In this document: positions 46,366-55,561 of the stretch, one piece after another
Numbering within the stretch: the stretch's first letter is position 1
How the letters are laid out: every line of letters starts with the position of its first letter
Assembly (NCBI RefSeq): GCF_024790395.1
Contig: NZ_JAJISC010000008.1
Coordinates: 129,200 to 193,199 of the forward strand
Direction: 5' to 3'
From: Halomonas dongshanensis
Lineage (GTDB): Bacteria; Pseudomonadota; Gammaproteobacteria; Pseudomonadales; Halomonadaceae
Length of the DNA: 64,000 nucleotides
Position numbers and translations under genes: made by a program
Notes under the pieces: generated by a model
Database searches by the model: none
Told to the model about the DNA's origin: nothing
What the model saw: the letters and a program-made list of their open reading frames with translations, nothing else

Positions 46366-46923
46366 ATGCGCTATATATCGTTCGCGCAAGCAGCAGCCAT
46401 TCTGACGGCGCTTTCCATCACTTCGGCAGCCTATGCCAATGACACCGAACAAGCGGGCAACGGGGCCTCTGAGACTCCCGTGATCCAGGGCGAAGCAGCA
46501 GCGGGGGGCGATGCCGTGGCGGCCCCGCTGGTCGTCGATATTCCGGGCGAAAGCGGTGCGACCGTCACGATCGAAGTAACGTCGATGGAAATCGTCGGGG
46601 AATTGCTGCGGATCGGGGTAACGTTCACGCCAGAATGGCAGATCGAGCCCTTTTCCGGACGCAGCCCCGATCTCGCCCAGGTGCTGGGCGCAAATCTCAG
46701 TAATCCTATAAATGCGCGACTGATCGATCCGGCCAATCTGCTTGAATATCAACTGGTCACCCGCGGGTCAAGCCGCGTGATTCCCATGACTGAAGGCGTC
46801 CCCCGCACGGTTTATTTCTATTTCGGAACGCCGGTCGAAGAGATGGAGAGCTTCGACCTTTATCTGGAGGCAGAACGGGTCGCCTTGCCGCCGCTTACCG
46901 ATGTCCCCTACCAGGTGGAATGA
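46366..46923 (+). CDS. Secreted protein of unknown function, partner of an OmpA-domain protein
   Basis: A 185-residue protein with a signal peptide (SFAQAAAILTALSITSAAYA, cleaved before NDTEQ), an Ala/Gly-rich linker and a beta-rich C-terminal domain (ATVTIEVTSMEIVGELLRIG onwards). I do not recognise the family. AAGGAG at 46352-46357 precedes ATG 46366. It overlaps the OmpA-domain gene by 4 bp (ATGA), so the two are made together and probably work together in the periplasm or outer membrane. It belongs to the accessory island; origin and role are unknown. Confidence 0.8.
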   Translation: MRYISFAQAAAILTALSITSAAYANDTEQAGNGASETPVIQGEAAAGGDAVAAPLVVDIPGESGATVTIEVTSMEIVGELLRIGVTFTPEWQIEPFSGRSPDLAQVLGANLSNPINARLIDPANLLEYQLVTRGSSRVIPMTEGVPRTVYFYFGTPVEEMESFDLYLEAERVALPPLTDVPYQVE

Positions 46924-47525
46924 TGTTGTATCGCACAGCCCATTTATTACTTGTTGCGCTTCTTACGATGTCTCTTCCGTCATGGGCAATCGCTGAAGAT
47001 GTCGACCTTCTTGACGAGATGAGCACGCCGGACAGCGCCGAGATTGCCGCCTCGATCTCTCCGTTGACCTCCCGTATCAGCAGGATCGATATCCCCCCGC
47101 CGGTGCGTCTTGAGGTCTCCCCACCTCGCAGTCTCAGGGCAGAGGTCGAAGACGAGGATCAGACAACGATCACGCTGAGCGCGGATGTGCTGTTTGCCTT
47201 CGATGAGGATGTCCTCAATGCTCGATCGGAACGGATTGTTCGGGCCATCGCCGATAACGAGTTGATGGATACGGTGGGGGCGATTCATGTGATCGGCCAC
47301 ACGGACTCCATAGGCGATGATGCGTACAATCAGGGCCTGTCGGAGCGGCGGGCCGCAGCGGTTGCTTCCGCATTGCGTGATGTGCTGGGAACATCACGTG
47401 AGATCGAGGAAGACGGGCGAAGCTTCCACGAACCTGTTGCTGAAAACACTCTGCCGAACGGAGACGATAATCCGGAAGGGCGCGCACAGAACCGGCGCGT
47501 CGACATCATCTTCGCCAACGAATGA
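46920..47525 (+). CDS. OmpA-like peptidoglycan-binding domain protein
   Basis: A 201-residue secreted protein: a signal peptide ending near WAIA, a short linker, and a C-terminal OmpA domain with the fold motifs VLFAFDEDVLNARSERIV, HVIGHTDSIGDDAYNQGLSE (the Asp/Arg peptidoglycan-binding region) and GRAQNRRVDIIF. It could anchor the partner protein to the cell wall. It starts within the stop codon of the preceding gene; ATG 46923 is an alternative start. Specific role unknown. Confidence 0.85.
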   Translation: MMLYRTAHLLLVALLTMSLPSWAIAEDVDLLDEMSTPDSAEIAASISPLTSRISRIDIPPPVRLEVSPPRSLRAEVEDEDQTTITLSADVLFAFDEDVLNARSERIVRAIADNELMDTVGAIHVIGHTDSIGDDAYNQGLSERRAAAVASALRDVLGTSREIEEDGRSFHEPVAENTLPNGDDNPEGRAQNRRVDIIFANE

Positions 47526-47563
47526 CCTAAAGGGTTGCAGGACACAATGGAAGTCATTGACCC

Positions 47564-47770
47564 GTGCCGACCGAGCCGCTAGCGCTGAGCCGCATCTCCA
47601 AATCCGCCATCGTGGAGGTGGCGGTCATAACCTACCTGTCCGGCGATTCCGCCTACCGGCGTGAAGCAGCCATGTCGCGCCGCTTGGACAAGCTCGGCCG
47701 CCACCCGGCTCGCCGACTATCTGTCATGAACCTCATTGATCGACTCCGGCTGGGGCATCTTTTGGTATGA
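47564..47770 (+). pseudogene. Ribbon-helix-helix (CopG-like) gene remnant of conjugation-operon type
   Basis: A 68-codon frame with LSRISKSAIVEVAVITYLSG followed by RREAAMSRRLDKLGR, resembling the CopG/RHH regulators that head trb-type conjugation operons. The expected start and C-terminal part do not match; downstream the similarity stops. It is most likely a truncated leftover of a conjugative element. The assignment is by resemblance only. Confidence 0.5.
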
Positions 47771-47795
47771 CGCCGAACGCTTAAGCAGAGTATGA
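47736..47795 (+). pseudogene. Fragment of an unidentified reading frame at the island edge
   Basis: A frame reading LIDSGWGIFWYDAERLSRV then stop, with an in-frame stop (TGA at 47727-47729) just before it and TRLADYLS further upstream in the same frame. It looks like the end of a real protein, but I cannot name it. It overlaps both left half-sites of the NikR operator region. Confidence 0.35.
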
Positions 47796-47817
47796 TGTTT
47801 TTATAAATTCGTCATAC
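47790..47817. promoter_or_regulatory. NikR operator of the nik operon
   Basis: GTATGA, exactly 16 bp, TCATAC: a perfect match to the NikR operator known from the E. coli nikABCDE promoter. It lies 29 bp before the nikA start and covers a plausible -10 (TATAAA at 47802-47807), so nickel-loaded NikR should block transcription. A further half-site, TTGGTATGACG at 47762-47772, forms a perfect 11-bp inverted repeat with CGTCATACCAA at 47810-47820. nikR itself is not in the window. Confidence 0.93.
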
Positions 47818-47845
47818 CAATAGCACCAAGCACTCGGGAAACTTC

Positions 47846-49414
47846 ATGCGATCACTTCTCAAGTCGGCATCAATTGTTGCGCTCGTCGCCGGACTGGCGG
47901 GGCCAGCCGCAGCCGAAACGCTCGGTTTCTCTTGGCCGGTCAACGTCGGGCCGCTCAATCCGCACCTCTATTCACCCAACCAGATGTTCGCTCAGGTCAT
48001 GGTCTTCGAGCCGCTGGTGAAGTATCAGGAAGATGGCAGCTTGGCGCCCTGGCTCGCTTCCGCCTGGGAAATTTCCGAGGACGGCCGTACCTATGAGTTC
48101 ACCCTGCGCGACGATGTCACCTTCTCTAACGGTGAACCCTTCGATGCAGAGGCAGTCGTGGCCAACTTCGATGCCATTCTAGCTAACCGCGAACGCCATG
48201 CTTGGCTCGAGCTTACCAACCAGATCCAACAGGTGGAGGTGATCGACGAGCACCATGTGCGCTTGACGCTTCAAGACAGCTACTACCCACTACTGCAGGA
48301 TCTTTCGCTGCCGCGGCCGTTTCGTTTCGTCGCCCCCTCACAGTTGATTGATGGTGAGTCAGCGCAGGGTATCACCGCGCCCATCGGCACCGGCCCTTGG
48401 GTACTGGCCGACACGCGCCTGGGCGAATACGACCACTTCGTGCGTAACGAACATTACTGGGGTGAGAAGCCAGCGCTTGAGGGAGTCAATATTAGCGTCA
48501 TCCCCGACCCCAATACCCGCGCCATTGCTTTCCAAACGGGTGGGATCGACCTGATCTATGGCGTTGATGGCCCCATTTCCCCAGACACCTTCCAGCGCTT
48601 CGAGCAGATGGGCCAGTTCACTACCGAAGTGTCCGACCCCATCGCGACCCAAATGCTAGCGATCAACAGCCAGCAGGAAGCGACTCGCGATCAGGCCGTT
48701 CGTGAGGCGATCAATCACGCCATCGACAAGCAGACCATGGTAGACACCGTCTTTTATGGCACGCAACCAACGGCTGATGCGCTGTTCTCTCCCACGCTGC
48801 CCTATGCGGATGTGCCTCTTGCACCCTATGCGTTCGATCCCGAGCTCGCGCGACAGCTGTTGGAGGGTGCGGGCTGGAGATTGGGCGATGCAGAAGGCGT
48901 GCGCCAGCGTGAAGGCGCGCGCCTGAGCACCGATTTGGTCTATGTCGGCAACGACGCCGTATCGAAGTCGATGGCCGAAATCATTCAGGCGGACTTGGCG
49001 CGCGTGGGTATCGAGACGCGCCTGATCGGCGAGGAAGAGAGCAGCGTCTATGCGCGCCAGCGCGACGGTCGCTTCGGCATGATCTTCAATCGCACCTGGG
49101 GAGCCCCCTCCGATCCGCACGCTTTCATCAGCTCCATGCGCGTGCCTGCCCACGCTGACTACCAAGCTCAGCTAGGGCTCGACGATAAAGCCGACATCGA
49201 TGCCATGATCAGCGACATTCTGACGACCACAGGCGAAGAGAGGCGCCGTGAGCTCTATACCGCTTTGCTAACGAGGCTGCACGAATCCGCCATCTATGTG
49301 CCGCTGACGTACACCAACGCCATTGCGGTGGCGCGCCCCGAGCTGGGACCCATTCCCTTTGGCGCCATGGCAAGCGAAATTCCCTTCGAACGTATCGCAC
49401 CTCAAGGTCAGTAA
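47846..49414 (+). CDS. nikA: Nickel ABC transporter periplasmic binding protein NikA
   Basis: Captures nickel in the periplasm. The 522-residue protein has a signal peptide (KSASIVALVAGLAGPAAA) and sequence very close to E. coli NikA: SWPVNVGPLNPHLYSPNQMF at the mature N-terminus, LPRPFRFVAPSQ, IGEEESSVYARQRDGRFGMI and RTWGAPSDPHAFISSMRVP, which carry the Arg, Trp and His residues of the ligand pocket. It is the first gene of the operon, directly behind the NikR operator. Confidence 0.96.
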   Translation: MRSLLKSASIVALVAGLAGPAAAETLGFSWPVNVGPLNPHLYSPNQMFAQVMVFEPLVKYQEDGSLAPWLASAWEISEDGRTYEFTLRDDVTFSNGEPFDAEAVVANFDAILANRERHAWLELTNQIQQVEVIDEHHVRLTLQDSYYPLLQDLSLPRPFRFVAPSQLIDGESAQGITAPIGTGPWVLADTRLGEYDHFVRNEHYWGEKPALEGVNISVIPDPNTRAIAFQTGGIDLIYGVDGPISPDTFQRFEQMGQFTTEVSDPIATQMLAINSQQEATRDQAVREAINHAIDKQTMVDTVFYGTQPTADALFSPTLPYADVPLAPYAFDPELARQLLEGAGWRLGDAEGVRQREGARLSTDLVYVGNDAVSKSMAEIIQADLARVGIETRLIGEEESSVYARQRDGRFGMIFNRTWGAPSDPHAFISSMRVPAHADYQAQLGLDDKADIDAMISDILTTTGEERRRELYTALLTRLHESAIYVPLTYTNAIAVARPELGPIPFGAMASEIPFERIAPQGQ

Positions 49415-49417
49415 CCG

Positions 49418-50362
49418 GTGGCTAGTTTCATTCTGCGACGCTTACTGCTTTTACCGCTGATGCTGCTCGCCGCATCGGCGCTGATCTTCTTCATGCTGCG
49501 CTTGGGGCCTTCGGACCCGGCGATGGACTACTTGCGCTTGTCCAGCGTGCCGCCAACGCCTCAGGCGTTGGAGCATGCCCGCATCATGCTGGGGCTCGAC
49601 AAGCCCTTGCTGGTGCAGTACATCACCTGGCTAAAGAGTGCGCTACAGCTCGATTTTGGCGTCTCCTACGCGACTCAGCGCCCGGTTCTGCCGGATTTGC
49701 TCTACTACCTGCCCGCTACCTTGCAGTTGGCCGGCGTGGCGCTCTTACTGACCCTTGGCATCTCGATTCCTCTAGGGCGCTGGGCGGCGCGCCATCAGGA
49801 CGAGGCGCCCGATCAGTGGGTGCGGTTGATCGCTTTCATCGGCGTTTCGATGCCCAACTTCTGGCTCGGCTTTCTGCTGGTGCTGCTGTTCTCGGTGCAC
49901 CTGGGGTGGCTACCGCCCATGGGGCGAGGCGGCTGGGCGCACTTGGTCATGCCCGCTGTGGCGATCGCGCTGATGTCGCTATCGATCAACGCCCGACTCC
50001 TGCGCGCCAGCATGCTCGAGGTGAAGGGCCAGCGTCACGTTACCTACGCTCGCCTGCGCGGCCTGCCGGAACGTCATGTCGAGCGCTCGCACGTCTTTCG
50101 TAATGCGCTCCTGCCGATCATCACGGCGGTCGGCATGCACATCGGCGAACTGATTGGCGGTACCTTGATCATCGAAAGCATCTTCGGCTGGCCGGGCGTT
50201 GGACGCTTTGCGGTGTCGGCCATCTTCAATCGCGACTATCCCGTCATTCAGTGCTTTACCCTGCTCATGGTGACCATTTTCGTGGTGTGTAACCTGATCG
50301 TCGACATCATTTATGCCTGGGCCGACCCACGTATCCGACTCTCGGCGGAGGGGGCAGAATGA
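49418..50362 (+). CDS. nikB: Nickel ABC transporter permease NikB
   Basis: Inner-membrane channel subunit, 314 residues, the same as E. coli NikB, with six helices and the permease motif of the DppB/OppB family (RTSMLEVKG-like loop, here [20 protein letters not shown]). Start is GTG 49418, 3 bp after the nikA stop. It overlaps nikC by 4 bp. Confidence 0.94.
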   Translation: MASFILRRLLLLPLMLLAASALIFFMLRLGPSDPAMDYLRLSSVPPTPQALEHARIMLGLDKPLLVQYITWLKSALQLDFGVSYATQRPVLPDLLYYLPATLQLAGVALLLTLGISIPLGRWAARHQDEAPDQWVRLIAFIGVSMPNFWLGFLLVLLFSVHLGWLPPMGRGGWAHLVMPAVAIALMSLSINARLLRASMLEVKGQRHVTYARLRGLPERHVERSHVFRNALLPIITAVGMHIGELIGGTLIIESIFGWPGVGRFAVSAIFNRDYPVIQCFTLLMVTIFVVCNLIVDIIYAWADPRIRLSAEGAE

Positions 50363-51228
50363 ACGTAGCGGTAGCAACCCCATCCACGCAGCTCACCTCT
50401 TTTTGGCAACAGGCTCGCTGGACGACGCGCATCGCGCTGGTCATGGCGTTAGCCCTGATCGTCACGGCCTGCCTTGCACCTTGGATAGCGCCTTTCGACC
50501 CTAACGCCGTCGATCTCACCGCGCGTTTGCAGTCGCCCAATGCCGAGCACTGGCTGGGCACCGACCATCTAGGGCGCGATATTCTCTCCCGCCTGATGGC
50601 GGGCACCGGCGTATCGCTAGGTGTGGTCGCCATCACCTTGAGTGTGATGCTGACGCTGGGCATCGTCATCGGCGGCACCGCTGGCTTCGTTGGCGGGCGC
50701 GTCGATCAGGTGATCATGCGCATTACCGATGTCTTTCTGACCTTTCCTACCTTCGTTCTGGCGCTGTTCATGATCGGCATGCTAGGTACCGGGCTTACCA
50801 ACGTGGTGATCGCCATCGCGCTGTCGCACTGGGCCTGGTACGCGCGAATCGTGCGCGGCATCGTGCTGTCGCTAAAACACCGTGACTTCATCGCGGCGGC
50901 GCACATGGCCGGTGCGAGCCGCACGCGTGTCTTCGTGCGCCATCTCCTGCCGGCCACGTTCTCCCAGCTCATCGTGCTGGCGTCGCTCGATATCGGTCAC
51001 ATCATGCTCCATGTCTCGGGGCTTTCGTTTCTCGGCTTAGGCGTCGCGGCACCCACCGCCGAGTGGGGTGTTATGCTCTCCGACGCGCGTCAGTTCGTCT
51101 GGACCGAGCCGCTATTGATGCTATGGCCGGGGCTCGCGCTATTCGTCAGCGTCATGGCCTTCAACCTCTTGGGCGATGCCCTGCGCGACCGCCTCGACCC
51201 TCACCTTCGCCGGGAGCACGCCCATTGA
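50359..51228 (+). CDS. nikC: Nickel ABC transporter permease NikC
   Basis: Second channel subunit, 289 residues (E. coli 277), of the DppC/OppC family, with the conserved N-terminal [20 protein letters not shown] block and the cytoplasmic EAA-like loop ([20 protein letters not shown]). It starts in the nikB stop and its own stop overlaps the nikD start (TTGA), so translation is tightly coupled. Confidence 0.94.
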   Translation: MNVAVATPSTQLTSFWQQARWTTRIALVMALALIVTACLAPWIAPFDPNAVDLTARLQSPNAEHWLGTDHLGRDILSRLMAGTGVSLGVVAITLSVMLTLGIVIGGTAGFVGGRVDQVIMRITDVFLTFPTFVLALFMIGMLGTGLTNVVIAIALSHWAWYARIVRGIVLSLKHRDFIAAAHMAGASRTRVFVRHLLPATFSQLIVLASLDIGHIMLHVSGLSFLGLGVAAPTAEWGVMLSDARQFVWTEPLLMLWPGLALFVSVMAFNLLGDALRDRLDPHLRREHAH

Positions 51229-52016
51229 ACGCGCACCGCACCCTAGCACTTAGCCACCTAAAGGTGGATAGCACGCTTAGCGAAGCCCGCACCCGCTTGG
51301 TCGACGACGTATCGCTCACTCTTTACCGCAGTGAAGTCGTGGCGCTGGTTGGTGCCAGCGGCTCGGGCAAGTCGATGACGTGTGCTGCCGCGCTCGACAC
51401 CCTACCGCCGGGGGTTCAGAAAGTAGGCGGCGACGTTCGCCTCGATGATACCCTCGCAACACCCGCTAAGCTTCGTGGTCACGCCGTGGCCTCGATCATG
51501 CAAAACCCACGCAGCGCCTTCAATCCAGTGCGCTCGCTAAACGATCATGCCAGCGAGAGCTTTCGTGCCCTTGGCGTTCCCAAGCGTCTCTGGCGCGAGC
51601 GTATTCTTGAGGCCATGACCTCGGCGGGGCTCGAACAGCCGCAGACGCTGCTCAAACGCTACCCCTTCGAGCTTTCGGGCGGCATGCTCCAGCGCATGAT
51701 GATCGCCCTGGCCCTAGCCAGCGGCGCGCCGTTTCTGTTCGCCGATGAGCCGACGACCGATCTGGATGTGATCGTTCAGCGCGATATTCTGGATCTACTC
51801 GAGCGGCTCAAAACGTCGCACGGCTTGGGTATTTTGCTGGTGACGCACGACATGGGCGTGGTAGCAAGGCTCGCCGACCGGGTGCTGGTGATGGCGCAAG
51901 GCCGCGTGATCGAAGAGGGCGAGGTCGAGACGATCTTCCATCGGCCTCAGCAGGCCATAACGCGCGATCTCGTTGCCGCGCATCTGTCGCTTTACGCGCA
52001 CAAGGAGGCGCTATGA
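51225..52016 (+). CDS. nikD: Nickel ABC transporter ATP-binding protein NikD
   Basis: ATPase subunit of 263 residues (E. coli 254) with Walker A GASGSGKS, signature LSGGMLQRMMIALAL, Walker B FLFADEPTTDLD and the switch His. The start is TTG 51225, sharing TTGA with the nikC stop and preceded by CGGGAG at a good distance; no usable ATG lies before the Walker A motif. It overlaps nikE by 4 bp. Confidence 0.92.
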   Translation: MNAHRTLALSHLKVDSTLSEARTRLVDDVSLTLYRSEVVALVGASGSGKSMTCAAALDTLPPGVQKVGGDVRLDDTLATPAKLRGHAVASIMQNPRSAFNPVRSLNDHASESFRALGVPKRLWRERILEAMTSAGLEQPQTLLKRYPFELSGGMLQRMMIALALASGAPFLFADEPTTDLDVIVQRDILDLLERLKTSHGLGILLVTHDMGVVARLADRVLVMAQGRVIEEGEVETIFHRPQQAITRDLVAAHLSLYAHKEAL

Positions 52017-52843
52017 GTCTGCTTTCCGCCCACGCGGTCTGTCGCGCTTATCGCCGTTTCTCGTTAGTCGGCGCAGGCAAGTCAACGCCGGTCCTCCACG
52101 AGGTATCGTTTGCCATCGAAGCCGGTGAGACGGTGGCGCTACTGGGCCGCAGCGGCTGCGGAAAGAGCACGCTCGCACGGCTCTTGACCGGGCTAGAAGC
52201 GCCCAACGCCGGAGAGATCCGCTTCAAGGATCGCTCCTTGCAGGGCTTCGATACCGATACCTGGCACGACTTTCGCCGCACGGTGCAAATGGTCTTTCAA
52301 GACCCTCAGAGCGCGGTCAACCCGCGTCTGACGATCGGCGAGATCATCCAAGAGCCGCTGCGTCACTTGACGACGTTGACGCCGACCGAGCGCGACGCCG
52401 AAGTCGCTAGGCTCTTGAGCTCGGTAGGGCTTGTCGCCAGTGACGCCCATAAGTACCCCCACCAGGTGAGCGGCGGGCAGCTGCAGCGCGTTTGCATCGC
52501 CCGGGCGCTGGCGCCGCGCCCGGCGCTGATCGTTCTCGATGAAGCCGTATCCAACCTCGACCTGCATCTGCAGCGCCAAACCTTGGCGCTGTTCAAAACG
52601 CTCAAGCGTGAGTTTGGCGTAGCGTTTTTGTTCATCACACACGACTTACGCCTGGTCAGCCAGTTCTGCACCCGCGTGCTGGTGATGGATGCGGGCAGAC
52701 TGGTCGAGGATCGCGCCGTCACTCAGCCGCTAACGCTGCACTCGGCGGCGGGTAAGGCGCTGACCCAGGCTGTGCTGCCTGCGCTGCCCTCACGCCCCAA
52801 GCGCCCTTCGGAACGATTCTCAACCGAAGGTGTCTTCGAATAG
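52013..52843 (+). CDS. nikE: Nickel ABC transporter ATP-binding protein NikE
   Basis: Second ATPase subunit, 276 residues (E. coli 268), with Walker A GRSGCGKST, signature VSGGQLQRVCIARAL, Walker B LIVLDEAVSNLD and the FITHD switch. It is the last gene of nikABCDE. Imported nickel presumably supplies a urease, hydrogenase or other nickel enzyme encoded elsewhere. Confidence 0.94.
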   Translation: MSLLSAHAVCRAYRRFSLVGAGKSTPVLHEVSFAIEAGETVALLGRSGCGKSTLARLLTGLEAPNAGEIRFKDRSLQGFDTDTWHDFRRTVQMVFQDPQSAVNPRLTIGEIIQEPLRHLTTLTPTERDAEVARLLSSVGLVASDAHKYPHQVSGGQLQRVCIARALAPRPALIVLDEAVSNLDLHLQRQTLALFKTLKREFGVAFLFITHDLRLVSQFCTRVLVMDAGRLVEDRAVTQPLTLHSAAGKALTQAVLPALPSRPKRPSERFSTEGVFE

Positions 52844-52892
52844 GCGCGCGTGTTTTAATGCCGCTTCATCTCATTCAAATGGACGTGAACTC

Positions 52893-53246
52893 ATGAAGAA
52901 GACAGCTCTCTTTCTCACTATCGTTGGTGCCATGGCAACTCAGGGCGCCTTCGCCCAGGAGCAGGCCTGCACCACGCCCGCGCTGATGGCCGCCAGCCAA
53001 AGCGTTCAGGGCGACGTCGAAAACTACGCCAACGCCCAGGCGCAGCAGGGCCGCGAGATCAACGAAGTCAGCGCGGAGCTTGAGGAGATCATGTCGGCGG
53101 CAGACGTCGAGAGCACTTTGATGCAGCATCAGGCGGAGCTTGAAATGATGCAGCCTGGCTCCGACCACGAGCCCTCCCAGGCGCTGTGCGACGATATGTA
53201 CGCGATGTTCGATCGCATGCAGGACGAGCTCGCCTCGCGCCAGTAA
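52893..53246 (+). CDS. Small secreted protein, unknown function
   Basis: A 117-residue protein with a signal peptide (MKKTALFLTIVGAMATQGAF, cleaved near FA-QEQ) and an acidic, helical, Gln/Glu/Met-rich mature part with two cysteines (QACTTP and ALCDDM) that could form a disulfide. I do not recognise the family. It has its own terminator. It lies 49 bp after nikE but has no coupling to it, so a role in nickel handling is possible but not shown. Confidence 0.75.
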   Translation: MKKTALFLTIVGAMATQGAFAQEQACTTPALMAASQSVQGDVENYANAQAQQGREINEVSAELEEIMSAADVESTLMQHQAELEMMQPGSDHEPSQALCDDMYAMFDRMQDELASRQ

Positions 53247-53260
53247 GCGTTACCCTTACC

Positions 53261-53294
53261 AAAACGCCGACGGCCCTCATACCGTCGGCGTTTT
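53261..53294 (+). terminator. Terminator after the small secreted protein gene
   Basis: Perfect 13-nt arms (AAAACGCCGACGG and its complement) with an 8-nt loop and a TTTT end, 14 bp after the stop codon. Confidence 0.92.
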
Positions 53295-53398
53295 GGCGCT
53301 TGAATATCGCCTCCCGCGCCTACATATCTTGTGGCATGCTTTCTTCATGCGTACTTCACGCTCCGTATTCACTCCCCTTTCAATAGAGCACAGATGCC

Positions 53399-54343
53399 AT
53401 GGCGATTATCGATCCCCGTACCGGCAATCCTCTGTCGGCCCAGCCCACGCCGAACGACGACGCGCCCGCAGCGAGCACTACGGCCCACGTTAGCCGCGAC
53501 GACGTCATCATCGAGCTCGACGCCAGCAACATCCAGCAGGTGCTTCAAGCCTCCATGCAGGTGCCGGTTCTACTCGACTGCTGGGCGCCCTGGTGCCAAC
53601 CGTGCAAGAACCTCATGCCGATTCTGGAGAAGCTGGCGCTCGAATACGCCGGCGCCTTCATTCTGGCCAAGCTCGACATCGAGGCTAACCCCGAGATTGG
53701 TGCGCAGCTGGGCGTGCGCTCGGTGCCCGATGTCAAACTGATCAGCCAAGGCGGCTTAGTGGATAGTTTCCAGGGCGCTTTGCCTGAGAAGCAGATTCGC
53801 GAGTGGCTCGGCCGCTACTTCCCGGCGCCCGCCGAGGCCGCGCCGAGCCCTGAAGAGCAAGCCGAATCGGCGCTTCAAGCAGGCGACACCGCCACTGCGC
53901 GCGCCATCTACCAGGAGCTGATGGCGCAATACCCCGAGCACTACGCCTATCAGGTCGCCATGGCCCGCGTGCTCGTCGCCGAAGGGCGCGGTGAGGACGC
54001 GCGCGGCGTGCTGGATAACTTACCGCCCGAGGAGCGCGACGCCGCCCCAGCGCGCGGCGTTCGCGCCAGCATCGAGTTTGCCGAACAGGCGCTCAGCAGC
54101 GAAGAGATTGCCGCCCTGGGCGAGCGTGACGATAGCGAAGCTCGCTACCAGCGCGCCCTGCGCCAAGTCGCCGATGGCGACTACGATGCGGGCCTTGAAG
54201 GTCTGCTTGCACTAATGAAAAGTGACCGCGCCTATAACGAGGACGCGGCGCGTAAGACCCTCTTGCAGGTGTTCGACGCCCTTGGCGCCGATCATCCGCT
54301 GACCGTGGCCTACCGTCGCAAGCTCTTCGCGCTGATGTATTGA
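53399..54343 (+). CDS. cnoX: Thioredoxin-TPR chaperedoxin (CnoX/YbbN)
   Basis: A 314-residue protein: a thioredoxin domain at about 35-145 with the active site WCQPC (Cys66/Cys69), then tetratricopeptide repeats (EEQAESALQAGDTATARAIY onwards). E. coli CnoX has SxxC and lacks redox activity until oxidised; here both cysteines are present, so it is predicted to be redox-active, more like the alphaproteobacterial form. CnoX protects proteins under oxidative stress and hands them to GroEL. Monocistronic. Confidence 0.9.
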   Translation: MAIIDPRTGNPLSAQPTPNDDAPAASTTAHVSRDDVIIELDASNIQQVLQASMQVPVLLDCWAPWCQPCKNLMPILEKLALEYAGAFILAKLDIEANPEIGAQLGVRSVPDVKLISQGGLVDSFQGALPEKQIREWLGRYFPAPAEAAPSPEEQAESALQAGDTATARAIYQELMAQYPEHYAYQVAMARVLVAEGRGEDARGVLDNLPPEERDAAPARGVRASIEFAEQALSSEEIAALGERDDSEARYQRALRQVADGDYDAGLEGLLALMKSDRAYNEDAARKTLLQVFDALGADHPLTVAYRRKLFALMY

Positions 54344-54360
54344 GGCGTCTTTTCTAGGAC

Positions 54361-55527
54361 TCACACCAACACGCGATCCAAACGCGCCAGTGCCGCCTCG
54401 AGCTGGGCGGCGGTGGTGCCGAAGTTGAGCCGCACGAACCCTGGCAAGCCAAAGGGAGCCCCGTCGGAGAGCGCCACGCCCGCCTCGTCCAGCAAACGCT
54501 GGTAGGGCGAAGCACCAAGGCCCGCCTTGCGCATGTCGAGCCAAGCCAAATACGTCGCTTCCGGCGGCGCCATGGTCACGTTTGGCCACCGTTCTACGTG
54601 CGTTATCAGCATTTGGCGGTTAGCGCGCAGGACGGCCAAAAGCGCCTGGCGCCACGGTTCGCCTTCACGGTAGGCTGCTTCGGCGGCGACCAGCCCCAGC
54701 ACGTTGACCGCCGACAGCAGCCCTTTGCAGGCGGCGACGAAGCGCTGACGTAGCGCGGCGTCGGGAATCACCGCGCAGGCGCTACTCAACCCGGCGAGAT
54801 TGAAGGTCTTCGACGGCGCCCATAGCGTGACGATACGCCGAGCAAGCTCGGGAAAGCGCGCTGCCAGCGGCCGGTGACGTTCGCCTTCGGCCAGGATCAG
54901 ATCGCAGTGCAGCTCATCGGAGACGACCCATAGATCGTGACGCTCGATGAGCGCGGCAAGGCGTTCGAGCTCATCAATCTGCCATACCCGCCCGGTCGGG
55001 TTGTGCGGATGACACCAGAGCAGCAGCCGCGTTTGCGGGGTAATGGCCACTTCCAAGGCGTCGATATCGAGGCGCCAGGGCGCATGGGGGCCGCTGGGTT
55101 CGGCCAGAGGTGCGCGCTGGGCAAGGCGACCGGTGCGCTCGGCGACCGCCAGAAACGGCGGGTAGATCGGCGTCACGCTCAAGATGGCATCGCCGGGTTC
55201 GGTCAGAGCCAAGGCAGCGATGTGTAGCGCAGGCACGACACCCGGCAACCAGTGCTGCCATTCGGGCTGAATCGCCCAGCCGTAGTGCGTGTCACTCCAG
55301 TTGCAGAGGCCTTCTTCAAGCGAGGCAGGCACCTCGCCGTAGCCGTAGACACCGTGGCGCACCCGCGCCTGTAGCGCCTGCTCGACGGCGGGTGGTGAGT
55401 AAAAATCCATGTCGGCAACCCACAGTGGTAGCACGTCATCGCCATAGCGGTGCCATTTCTGCGATGCCCAAGCGCCTTCGGGGTGGCGCCGCTCAATTGG
55501 CGTGGCAAAATCAAAGCCCATCGTCAT
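54361..55527 (-). CDS. PLP-dependent C-S lyase, MalY/PatB family
   Basis: A 388-residue fold-type I aminotransferase-like enzyme with the PLP-binding Lys240 in APSKTFNLAGLSSA, HNPTGRVW and SDELHCDL. MalY/PatB enzymes cleave cystathionine or other cysteine conjugates to pyruvate, ammonia and a thiol. ATG 55527 follows AGGA at a good distance; ATG 55521 is possible. It is divergent from the 55562 gene with only 34 bp between starts. Confidence 0.88.
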   Translation of the reverse strand: MTMGFDFATPIERRHPEGAWASQKWHRYGDDVLPLWVADMDFYSPPAVEQALQARVRHGVYGYGEVPASLEEGLCNWSDTHYGWAIQPEWQHWLPGVVPALHIAALALTEPGDAILSVTPIYPPFLAVAERTGRLAQRAPLAEPSGPHAPWRLDIDALEVAITPQTRLLLWCHPHNPTGRVWQIDELERLAALIERHDLWVVSDELHCDLILAEGERHRPLAARFPELARRIVTLWAPSKTFNLAGLSSACAVIPDAALRQRFVAACKGLLSAVNVLGLVAAEAAYREGEPWRQALLAVLRANRQMLITHVERWPNVTMAPPEATYLAWLDMRKAGLGASPYQRLLDEAGVALSDGAPFGLPGFVRLNFGTTAAQLEAALARLDRVLV

Positions 55528-55561
55528 TTCATTCCTGGCTGAACAAGAGGTCGCTTCGAGC

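Noticed and set aside
47762-47820. 11-bp inverted repeat as a transposon end or terminator
   Set aside because: The arms contain the NikR half-sites at the exact known spacing and no transposase or T-run is present, so a regulatory site explains it better.
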